From Vibrio harveyi NBRC 15634 = ATCC 14126 = KCTC 12724 (GTDB taxonomy: Bacteria > Pseudomonadota > Gammaproteobacteria > Enterobacterales > Vibrionaceae), in the NCBI RefSeq assembly GCF_001591145.1, contig NZ_BCUF01000047.1, positions 1-41,794 on the forward strand: a stretch of DNA of 41,794 nucleotides. The letters are read 5' to 3'. Position numbers and translations under genes: made by a program. The notes under the pieces are model-generated. The model was not told the DNA's origin, ran no database searches, and saw only the letters and a list, made by a program, of their open reading frames with translations. This document shows, piece by piece, positions 17,433 to 23,392 of this stretch (positions are counted from its first letter, which is position 1; every line of letters starts with the position of its first letter).

Positions 17433-18071
17433 CTACGGGCGGAGAATCACTGTGTATGGCTGACGGATGGTTGGGTCAGAACGAATCAACACACCATCTT
17501 GAGTACGGATGCTATTAAGCGTATCCAGATCACGACCGATACGGTCCGCAGGTAAGAAGCCTTGCGCCGTAGCAACAACAATGCGGCTCTGCATACCGAC
17601 AATGCGTGCGTTGACGAGGACACCGCCTTCTTGACGTAGCATTGTGCCCGTCAATACGTACTGGATCTCTTGCTCTTGTGCCAGATCTTGCCAATCTCGG
17701 CTCAGAGCGAAATCACCCTGTTGGGTTACTTGGATTGAACCTGTCGTTTTAAAGTCGACAACTTTAAAACCGCGACGTTGGAACTGGTGGATAAACCCTT
17801 CCGATACTGAGTTACCCAACCAATTGGTTGAATCCATGTTTTGCAGGTCGACAAAAGAAGTAATCGCAACGGGCGTACGTGACGACACTGCAACGTTTGA
17901 AACCATCAACTCTTCAGTCATGCTTTCAATAAAGAAATCCATCGTATGGCGTGGACTGTCCATTAACATGAACTGACTGCCAGAGTACGGTTCTTTACCA
18001 TTATAAATTGGTGAGTATGCGCACGATGTTAAAAGCGTCATCATCGATGCGGCAACAAGCCATCTTTTCAT
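17433..18071 (-). CDS. flgO: Flagellar outer-membrane lipoprotein FlgO
   Basis: FlgO is a FlgO-domain lipoprotein required for normal flagellar stability and motility in vibrios, acting with FlgP and FlgT at the outer membrane. The 212-residue precursor starts MKRWLVAASMMTLLTSC with lipidation at Cys17. The body includes VAITSFVDLQNMDSTNWLGNSV and YVLTGTMLRQEGGVLVNARIV, the strand-rich FlgO fold. It is the first gene of flgO-flgP and divergent from flgT, with 171 bp between start codons. Confidence 0.9.
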   Translation of the reverse strand: MKRWLVAASMMTLLTSCAYSPIYNGKEPYSGSQFMLMDSPRHTMDFFIESMTEELMVSNVAVSSRTPVAITSFVDLQNMDSTNWLGNSVSEGFIHQFQRRGFKVVDFKTTGSIQVTQQGDFALSRDWQDLAQEQEIQYVLTGTMLRQEGGVLVNARIVGMQSRIVVATAQGFLPADRIGRDLDTLNSIRTQDGVLIRSDPTIRQPYTVILRP

Positions 18072-18139
18072 GGTTTGATTCTCCAGATAATCTTAGGTGT
18101 TACTGCTCTTTACTGACTTCATTTCTATAAAGTGCAATC

Positions 18140-18156
18140 TTGGAACAGTCTTTGCT
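18140..18156 (+). promoter_or_regulatory. Sigma-54-like promoter candidate for flgT
   Basis: TTGGAACAGTCTTTGCT keeps the -24 TTGG and -12 TTGCT at the same 17-bp register as the three strong RpoN sites in this window; CAC is replaced by AAC. It lies 87 bp before the flgT start. Confidence 0.6.
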
Positions 18157-18211
18157 TTTCTTCTGTTTGTCGAACGAAAGAAAGCTCACCAAACTTCACT
18201 GAAATTGGTAA

Positions 18212-18228
18212 AGCAATATTTATACCCG
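18212..18228 (-). promoter_or_regulatory. Weak sigma-54-like promoter candidate for flgOP
   Basis: On the minus strand this is CGGGTATAAATATTGCT. The -24 GG and -12 GC are kept at correct spacing but the rest of the -24 block is poor. It would give a leader of about 130 nt before flgO and overlaps the 5' leader of flgT, so the two divergent transcripts would cross. Confidence 0.3.
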
Positions 18229-18242
18229 AACGGTTACAAACA

Positions 18243-19376
18243 ATGAAAAAAATATTTTTTAGCCTTATATCAATCACTTTCATATTGATCCTACCATTTC
18301 GTGCGGTGGCATCTTGGTATGAAGTGACAGGCGTTGCCACGATCGTTTCTTCAGATGAAGCGGCAAGGCTACATGCGTTAGAGGACGCACTCTTTAAAGC
18401 CGTCAACTTTTCGGGTGCGGATATCGGTAGCATCAGTAACTTGATGCCACTGCTAGAAGAAAGCCGTAAAGAGTACCAATTCACGAACCATGAAGTACGT
18501 TACATCTTGGTAGAATCTGAACGTAAACGTGGCGGCAAGATGGAGATGAGGATCCGAGTGGACATCTATCCGTCGGCAACGGGTTGCCACGTGAATCAAT
18601 ACAAGAAGACGGTATTAGTCGGCAATATTGATGTTGCCTCTCCGCAGCAAGCGGTGATGGGACAGATCTACAACGTGGGCAATGATTTTAGCCACGTCGT
18701 CAACCGCCAGTTAGATCAAACATCGCGCAGCTTTGTTTCTGTCGGCACCACAGACTATTCGATCTCAGCGAAGTCACCAGAACGCACCCAGATGATTGCT
18801 CAAGATAATGGCGCTCAGTACATCATCGGTGGTGTGATTACAGACTTAACGGCAACCATTGATGCCAAACTACTCCAAGATGATGTGATCAACCGTCAGT
18901 TTGCACTAGAGATGAAAGTCTTTGATGGCAAAACAGGTCACGAGGTCTACCACAAAAACTATCGTGAAGTGGCACACTGGCCTTTTGCAAAAACCAGTCA
19001 AGTAGATACTCGTAGCGCACGTTTCTGGGCATCGACTTACGGTGAGATGATGCTGCGTGTGAGCCGCAATATCATGCTAGACCTAGAATCAGAGCTGTCT
19101 TGTAAGATCACGCTTCCTGAAGTCGTTGCAGTATTTGGCAATACCGTAACCATGGATCTTGGTCGTATGCACGGCGTAAAAGAAGGCGACCAGCTACAAC
19201 TTTGGCACACGGCGTCGTTCATCGATCAAAATGGCTTGCCGCGTAACAAGGTATCTCAGAGTGAAATTACCCTAACGGTTTCTCGTGTTTACGAACACGA
19301 AGCGGAGCTCACGATTGACCAGCCAAACCTTGCGTCTAGCGTGCAAATTGGCGACGTAATGAACAAGATGTTGTAG
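18243..19376 (+). CDS. flgT: H-ring flagellar protein FlgT
   Basis: FlgT forms the Vibrio-specific H-ring around the LP-ring and is needed for the T-ring (MotX/MotY) and stator assembly. The frame opens at 18132, but the ATG at 18243 begins a clear Sec signal peptide (MKKIFFSLIS through RAVA, cut near residue 23) and gives mature SWYEVTGVATIV. The resulting length, 377 residues, equals the length I recall for V. alginolyticus FlgT. The protein has an N-terminal domain (24 to about 120), a middle TolB-N-like part, and a C-terminal beta domain (VVAVFGNTVTMDLGRMHGVKEGDQL). It is divergent from flgOP. The Shine-Dalgarno sequence is weak. Confidence 0.9.
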   Translation: MKKIFFSLISITFILILPFRAVASWYEVTGVATIVSSDEAARLHALEDALFKAVNFSGADIGSISNLMPLLEESRKEYQFTNHEVRYILVESERKRGGKMEMRIRVDIYPSATGCHVNQYKKTVLVGNIDVASPQQAVMGQIYNVGNDFSHVVNRQLDQTSRSFVSVGTTDYSISAKSPERTQMIAQDNGAQYIIGGVITDLTATIDAKLLQDDVINRQFALEMKVFDGKTGHEVYHKNYREVAHWPFAKTSQVDTRSARFWASTYGEMMLRVSRNIMLDLESELSCKITLPEVVAVFGNTVTMDLGRMHGVKEGDQLQLWHTASFIDQNGLPRNKVSQSEITLTVSRVYEHEAELTIDQPNLASSVQIGDVMNKML

Positions 19377-19392
19377 ATGCACGTATAAAGCA

Positions 19393-19420
19393 TTGCCATA
19401 TGCCTACTTTTGAATATCAT
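19393..19420 (+). promoter_or_regulatory. Candidate sigma-70 promoter for tRNA-Arg
   Basis: TTGCCA (19393-19398), a 16-bp spacer and TATCAT (19415-19420) end 24 bp before the tRNA. The gap after flgT contains no other feature. Confidence 0.4.
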
Positions 19421-19444
19421 AGGCAACGCATCTTATTTGATTAC

Positions 19445-19521
19445 GCCCCCATGGCACAGCTGGATAGCGCAGTCCCCTCCTAAGGGACAGGTCGTAGGTT
19501 CGAATCCTACTGGGGGCGCCA
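19445..19521 (+). tRNA. tRNA-Arg (anticodon CCT)
   Basis: This 77-nt sequence folds as a cloverleaf. The acceptor stem GCCCCCA pairs with TGGGGGC. The D-arm GCACAGCTGGATAGCGC and anticodon loop CTCCTAA (anticodon CCT) are present, as are the T-arm GTAGGTTCGAATCCTAC and an encoded CCA end. It reads AGG codons. Its 3' end is a common integration target in proteobacteria, and accessory-looking DNA follows directly. I found no second copy of the 3' end in the window. Confidence 0.97.
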
Positions 19522-19529
19522 CATAGATC

Positions 19530-19567
19530 AACGCCTTAGCTATAACTTTAGCTAAGGCGTTTTTGTT
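19530..19567 (+). terminator. Rho-independent terminator after tRNA-Arg
   Basis: AACGCCTTAGCT (19530-19541) pairs with AGCTAAGGCGTT (19550-19561) over an 8-nt loop, followed by TTTTGTTTG. The stem is perfect over 12 bp. Confidence 0.92.
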
Positions 19568-19696
19568 TGTATCCATAAAATGGCTACACCTTCCGACTCT
19601 TAATCAAACTTTCTAACTGAGTTAACAACTAGTCTTACAAAATTTCTCTTGTTTGAAAAACGAGCAAATCAAGCCCCCCGAACAGTGAGAACTAAC

Positions 19697-19903
19697 ATGT
19701 TGTTTAAAAATGACTACTCGACAGGAAGTATCATCCAAGTAACTGAACAAAAAAAGTCCTTCAAATATTCTTTAGCAAGTCGTGACTCTATACCCAACTA
19801 TCCACAAAAAACGATTTGGTTGGCAATTAAAAAATTAGAGCAGAACACAAATGAACCTTTGTATCCATGCAGATGCAATACTGACACTAAAGCGTTGATT
19901 TAA
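19697..19903 (+). CDS. Doubtful small ORF after tRNA-Arg, unknown
   Basis: A 68-residue frame from the ATG at 19697; a TTG at 19649 would extend it by 16 residues. The product is polar with a basic centre and several C-terminal cysteines (YPCRCNTDTK). No domain is recognised, there is no good ribosome-binding site, and codon use is AT-rich. It may be a degraded remnant of an integrated element rather than a working gene. It lies between the tRNA terminator and a small two-gene unit. Confidence 0.3.
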   Translation: MLFKNDYSTGSIIQVTEQKKSFKYSLASRDSIPNYPQKTIWLAIKKLEQNTNEPLYPCRCNTDTKALI

Positions 19904-19917
19904 ATGGATTTTTTAGA

Positions 19918-19945
19918 TTGACAGGTAAGAAAAAAGATATATTGT
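19918..19945 (+). promoter_or_regulatory. Candidate sigma-70 promoter for the two-gene unit
   Basis: A perfect TTGACA at 19918-19923, a 16-bp spacer and TATTGT at 19940-19945 lie 34 bp before the start of the 76-residue gene. Confidence 0.45.
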
Positions 19946-19978
19946 GTAACTGAAAACAAAACAGAGGAGTAGTTTCTT

Positions 19979-20209
19979 ATGCACGTAAACTTTTACTTTG
20001 AAGGTACTGATGTTTCATTTGAAGAACTTATCGGTTCCCCTGACTTTGATATTGAAATGGTAAATATCCCATCTGTTGGCGATCGCTTGATGTATGGCAA
20101 TAAGATTTGTTTGGTTCTTGAACGTTGGTGGACAATTTTTCAAGAGAATACATCTGAAAAAGCGCTGCGAGAATGTGAGATTTTAATCAAACTAGAAAGA
20201 GAGATATAA
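19979..20209 (+). CDS. Unknown 76-residue protein, first gene of a small operon
   Basis: I do not recognise this protein. It is acidic (MHVNFYFEGTDVSFEELIG...) with a likely beta-rich start and a C-terminal helix (TSEKALRECEILIKLEREI), and has no signal peptide or membrane segment. GAGGAG lies 9 bp before the ATG, and a promoter-like sequence precedes it. The next gene starts 2 bp after its stop, so the pair is almost surely translated from one mRNA. Its position after tRNA-Arg and its AT-rich codons suggest an accessory cassette. A small cytosolic partner protein is possible but unsupported. Confidence 0.65.
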   Translation: MHVNFYFEGTDVSFEELIGSPDFDIEMVNIPSVGDRLMYGNKICLVLERWWTIFQENTSEKALRECEILIKLEREI

Positions 20210-20211
20210 CG

Positions 20212-20454
20212 ATGCACAATACATGTCTTAGCTGTCTGTCAATGACCACCCCGCGCTGTACTCAAAATAACGAATGGTATGTTCCTTATCTAAAAATGGG
20301 CGAAAGCGAAAAGCGAGTAATCGTAACGACTGCCGTACTGAAATTGATCGAAACTGCTATATCCCCACAAGGTGACAGTAGCTCACAGCTTCAAGAACAC
20401 TTGGCAAGATTAGATTCATATGTTGAATCAGTTTTAAAAAGCCTAGAAAAATAA
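20212..20454 (+). CDS. Unknown 80-residue protein, second gene of a small operon
   Basis: I do not recognise this protein. The N-terminus carries CLSC and a third nearby cysteine (MHNTCLSCLSMTTPRCTQ), which could bind a metal. The rest is helical (VIVTTAVLKLIETAI ... LQEHLARLDSYVESVLKSLEK), with a coiled-coil-like end. It is coupled to the upstream 76-residue gene and followed by a terminator at 20487. Size and spacing would suit a two-component small system such as toxin-antitoxin, but no known family motif is visible. Confidence 0.6.
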   Translation: MHNTCLSCLSMTTPRCTQNNEWYVPYLKMGESEKRVIVTTAVLKLIETAISPQGDSSSQLQEHLARLDSYVESVLKSLEK

Positions 20455-20486
20455 CCATGCCTGATAAATCCCGACATAACAAAGAT

Positions 20487-20520
20487 AGAGCCCACTTGTT
20501 TAATGCGGGCTCTTCTTCAT
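20487..20520 (+). terminator. Rho-independent terminator of the two-gene unit
   Basis: AGAGCCC (20487-20493) pairs with GGGCTCT (20507-20513), followed by TCTTC. The minus-strand side reads into CTATCTTTGTT, so it may also stop transcription of the small ORF at 20520-20639. Confidence 0.75.
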
Positions 20521-20639
20521 TACTTTGATTGATTCTCTAGTCTAGTAAGCCGCTCATCCATTTTCTCCATCATCAATCGCAGCCACTTCAAATCAGTGTT
20601 AAACGTAACGCCTACGTCGACTGAGCCATCCGACTCCAT
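20520..20639 (-). CDS. Candidate 39-residue small protein
   Basis: A minus-strand frame from the ATG at 20639 to the TAA at 20520 encodes MESDGSVDVGVTFNTDLKWL, then an amphipathic helix (RLMMEKMDERLTRLENQSK) with heptad-like spacing. AAGAG lies 3 bp before the ATG, a close and weak site. The frame ends exactly at a hairpin that can act in both directions. The composition looks like a real small helical or coiled-coil protein rather than random translation. I recognise no family, and no promoter was identified. Confidence 0.4.
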   Translation of the reverse strand: MESDGSVDVGVTFNTDLKWLRLMMEKMDERLTRLENQSK

Positions 20640-20889
20640 AACTCTTCACCACTTCTAAGATTATCAGGATAACGATTGTATGATGACGCCTTGCCTTTAT
20701 CGACTACTCTTAGCAGACAAACTTTTTGCCGGCTTTGAGGGAGTGCCTAACTCTAGAATTCTGTCTTGATTTAGATGTATCAGAAAAGATTCAATACTCA
20801 TGCTATTTACAGTTTTGTATTTTATTACTTTAATTATCTATGAGTTTTGCTTACCCTTTTAGCTATTAACAAAACTATTAGTTAGCACT

Positions 20890-21396
20890 ATGTCTAAGAG
20901 CAATTTAATTACAAACACTGGACACCGCTTCATCTCGAAGGGCAAAACGGCCTTCAAGATTCATATCCACACACCGGATGACACGGTTTTACACCGCTCC
21001 GTAGGTTTCGTTCGCATTGGAGAAAAGAAAGGGCTTAAAAAGGCTATCAAGCTGCGTAACGAGCTTGGACGGGAGATGTGGGGTAAATTTTGGCGTCGTC
21101 TGCTGAAAGATCCCTATTTAATGACCAGACTGCCGCATAGCGTCGAACCAAAGATTGTCCATAAGCCTAACCCTACCCTAGAGGATCCTGATAATAGAGA
21201 CACCTGCTACATTGCGAAATGGCGTGAGTTTAACGATGCTGGCGAGTACAAATATAAAACGGTCGTGCGCTCTATTAACAAGTACGGCAAACTGGCCGCC
21301 TATATGCAAACAAAGAAAGCGTTGCTGGATGCACACAAAGATAACCTGGAAATCCTGACGTTTATGGGGCGTCTCAACAGCATTGACCTCAAGTGA
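20890..21396 (+). CDS. AP2-like DNA-binding candidate protein, accessory
   Basis: The 168-residue product is basic. It seems to hold two beta-beta-beta-alpha units. The first covers about residues 10-65 (AFKIHIH ... HRSVGFVRIGEKKGLKKAIKLRNELGREMWG). The second covers about 105-160 (CYIAKWREF ... YKYKTVVRSINKYGKLAAYMQTKKALLDAH). This pattern resembles the AP2-type DNA-binding fold seen in phage homing endonucleases and bacterial accessory proteins, but I see no nuclease motif. That reading is structural inference, not sequence identity. The start has no clear ribosome-binding site. The 250 bp upstream are AT-rich and without genes. It lies alone between the tRNA-Arg patch and a repeat-bounded element. 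Confidence 0.55.
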   Translation: MSKSNLITNTGHRFISKGKTAFKIHIHTPDDTVLHRSVGFVRIGEKKGLKKAIKLRNELGREMWGKFWRRLLKDPYLMTRLPHSVEPKIVHKPNPTLEDPDNRDTCYIAKWREFNDAGEYKYKTVVRSINKYGKLAAYMQTKKALLDAHKDNLEILTFMGRLNSIDLK

Positions 21397-21442
21397 CCTT
21401 TATTCCTTCCTTTCATTGAGTGTTCTTCGCTGATAAACAGAT

Positions 21443-21748
21443 ATACCTAAGTAACCTCGAGATGCTGGGTTCAGCGAGAATGACTTGGTTTGTAGACGCG
21501 GCGACGATTTAAAGGTCTAGTGGACCTAAATCAAGAATCGACAACAAAGTATACAAGCCAAGGTTCTTACTATTTGCAAAGAGTACCCTTTGGGAGTGTG
21601 TCATTGACTCGCTTTTTTATTAAACCAATGGCTGCGTCAAACAACTTGGAAAGAGCAGGTACGCTACGTTGTTTTCCTTGCTTGCTTTCGGTAAACAGGG
21701 AATCAATGACAACGCTCTGAATCCGGAATCTTAAAGTCACTTGGGTAT
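21443..21748. repeat. 306-bp element bounded by imperfect inverted repeats (MITE-like or IS remnant)
   Basis: The left end (21443-21474) and the reverse complement of the right end (21717-21748) agree at 24 of 32 positions. Both begin ATACC-AAGT-AC and end TTCAG. Inside are a small palindrome (AGGTC-TAGTG-GACCT, 21513-21527) and a short open frame on each strand with no start signals. Neither frame is credible as a complete gene, though the minus-strand one could be the tail of a dead transposase. The end motif also appears as a compact palindrome at 22885-22930, so it seems to be a dispersed family. Confidence 0.5.
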
Positions 21749-21752
21749 ATAG

Positions 21753-21788
21753 AAAAAGCCCCAAAAGAGCGAACTCTTTGGGGCTTTT
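21753..21788. terminator. Strong terminator after the OmpA-family gene, bidirectional
   Basis: On the minus strand AAAAGCCCCAAAGAG, a TTCG tetraloop, then CTCTTTTGGGGCTTTTTC. It ends the ompA-like transcript 40 bp after its stop, and the A/T tails suit either direction. Confidence 0.92.
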
Positions 21789-21827
21789 CGTATCTAGCTT
21801 TCTAACGGTTAGTGTTAGATTTCGCGA

Positions 21828-22787
21828 TTATTGTTGAACTTGGTATTCAAACTCAGGAACAACGATTTCTACGCGACGATTTTGCTCACGACCTTCACGA
21901 GTGTCGTTTGAAGCGATTGGGTTGTTTTCACCTTCACCACGAGCGTGAATGCGAGAAGCATCGATACCTTTCTCTACAAGAGCATTTGCTACAGATTCAG
22001 CACGCTTCTCAGAAACTTTTAGGTTGTATGCCGCTGGACCAGAAGTATCTGTGTAGCCAATTACATCAACGTTTGCTTGTGGGTACTCATTTAGGAACGC
22101 TACTAGGTCGTCTAGTTTTGCTGCGCTCGCAGGTTTAAGCGTTGTGCTGTTTAGCGCAAAGCTACCTGTACCGATTGTTTGAGTTTCGAAAGTTTTCGTT
22201 ACAACAACTGGTGCAACAACTTCTTCTACTACTACTTCTTCAACTACTGGCTCTTCTTCAACAACCACTTCGTCTTGACCGCCAAACTTGAATGACACAC
22301 CTAGAGTTGCTGTGTTACCCATTGCTTTTACTGAATCGTTGTTGATATCAGTGATTGTTTGGTATTCCGCACGTGCTGTTACGTTTTGGCTAACGTTGAA
22401 CTCAAGACCAGCCGCACCTAGGTAAGAGTAATCGTCTTTACCGTCGTTCATCATTAGGTATGCGCCACCAACTTTACCGTAAAGAGCGATGTCTTCAGTG
22501 ATTGGTAGGCTGAATTTAGGAGCAAGAGTGATTGCTTCTACGTGACCGCCGAAAGAAGTTTGGTCAAAATCACCAAGGTTGTCGAAGCCTGCTTCTACTG
22601 AGAAGTAGTCATTCATTTCGTAACCAACAAAAGCACCTAGAGTAGAGCCATCTTTGTCACAAGCTTGACCAGCTACACAAGCGTCTTCCATCCAAGACTT
22701 ACCCATCTTACCGCCCACGTACACTTCTGCGTGTGCTGCTGAAGCCATAAGTAAAGAAGCTGAAATTACCGCTGCTAGTTTTTTCAT
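21828..22787 (-). CDS. ompA: OmpA-family outer-membrane protein
   Basis: This is an outer-membrane anchor protein. The signal peptide is MKKLAAVISASLLMASAAHA (cut after 20). Residues about 21-170 form an 8-strand OmpA barrel with one cysteine pair (Cys37, Cys43). An acidic Val/Glu-rich hinge covers 172-198, and residues about 205-312 are an OmpA-like peptidoglycan-binding domain (YTDTSGPAAYNLKVSEKRAESV). The Asp that binds diaminopimelate in E. coli OmpA (GSDAYN) is Ala here (GPAAYN), while the following Arg is kept, so wall binding may differ. The 319-residue length and single-gene context fit OmpA. A strong terminator follows. Confidence 0.9.
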   Translation of the reverse strand: MKKLAAVISASLLMASAAHAEVYVGGKMGKSWMEDACVAGQACDKDGSTLGAFVGYEMNDYFSVEAGFDNLGDFDQTSFGGHVEAITLAPKFSLPITEDIALYGKVGGAYLMMNDGKDDYSYLGAAGLEFNVSQNVTARAEYQTITDINNDSVKAMGNTATLGVSFKFGGQDEVVVEEEPVVEEVVVEEVVAPVVVTKTFETQTIGTGSFALNSTTLKPASAAKLDDLVAFLNEYPQANVDVIGYTDTSGPAAYNLKVSEKRAESVANALVEKGIDASRIHARGEGENNPIASNDTREGREQNRRVEIVVPEFEYQVQQ

Positions 22788-22866
22788 TATTGATTCCTCT
22801 AAAAGAAGTTCTCTTGTTCGTAACGAAATGCGCCGCCTGAGTGACGTTGTATTTCAATTCTTTTAT

Positions 22867-23040
22867 TCAAATCCTTTGATTTTGATACCGAAGTAACTTC
22901 CGCAATTTTGCATAAAAGTTACTTGGGTATGGATCCTGACCAGTGATGCATATTGCTGCTTCACTGATGGCGAGCACTATAACTCCAAGAAATCCCAAGA
23001 CAAATCCCAAAACTGTCAATTTAATGTCATCGAAAAGCAT
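22867..23040 (-). CDS. Doubtful small membrane protein ORF
   Basis: From the ATG at 23040 (an earlier in-frame ATG is at 23082), about 57 residues are encoded, with one strong hydrophobic segment (LTVLGFVLGFLGVIVLAISEAA) and a basic tail (SNFYAKLRKLLRYQNQRI). No ribosome-binding site is obvious. The last 20 codons lie inside the palindromic repeat 22885-22930, so a repeat insertion seems to have replaced or created the C-terminus. It could be a real one-pass membrane peptide or chance. Confidence 0.25.
   Translation of the reverse strand: MLFDDIKLTVLGFVLGFLGVIVLAISEAAICITGQDPYPSNFYAKLRKLLRYQNQRI
22885..22930. repeat. Palindromic element sharing the end motif of the 306-bp repeat
   Basis: ATACCGAAGTAACTT (22885-22899) and AAGTTACTTGGGTAT (22916-22930) form a 15-bp inverted repeat with one mismatch around a 16-bp spacer. 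The arm is the same ATACCCAAGTNACTT word found at both ends of 21443-21748. The rest of the 605-bp gap before gltX (22931-23392) is AT-rich with a small hairpin at 23316-23334 and no clear gene beyond the doubtful membrane ORF. Confidence 0.7.
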
Positions 23041-23343
23041 GACTTTATGTGATCTAGAGCACTTAAATACGAGTGATAGCAATGACGCAAACGTTTGCGT
23101 GTCATTTCAAAATAAAATAAGTAAAGCAAATTAACTTCTCATTAATGAGACGATATTTAAGGAACTTTATGGATTTTGGTGCTAAGTCAGAGAGATATTT
23201 TGTATTGAAAGGTCAAAAAAAACATTCGTCGAGGATATATTTGGATAAGTAAAACTTATTAACTTTTCGAACTATTGTTGGGAAAACATACAGATTTCGA
23301 CGTCATTTATGTTGAGTTAAGATGTTTTCTTAACGTCAGGCAC

Positions 23344-23373
23344 AAAAAAGCCGCGAAATATATCGCGGCTTTC
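23344..23373. terminator. Terminator after gltX
   Basis: AAAGCCGCGA (23347-23356) pairs with TCGCGGCTTT (23363-23372), flanked on the minus-strand exit by a T-run (TTTTTTGTG). It is 20 bp after the gltX stop. Confidence 0.9.
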
Positions 23374-23392
23374 TGATTATTTATTCAAGTAA

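Noticed and set aside
18125..18484. Minus-strand frame of 119 residues over the flgT start
   Set aside because: It is antisense to the flgT signal-peptide region. flgT is well supported, and the frame runs through the flgT leader without its own signals.
21520..21764. Opposed short frames inside the 306-bp repeat element
   Set aside because: No start signals. At best they are debris of a transposase-like gene, so the stretch is reported as a repeat.
23048..23063. CRP site in the region between the OmpA-family gene and gltX
   Set aside because: Only the left half TGTGA matches; the right half fails.
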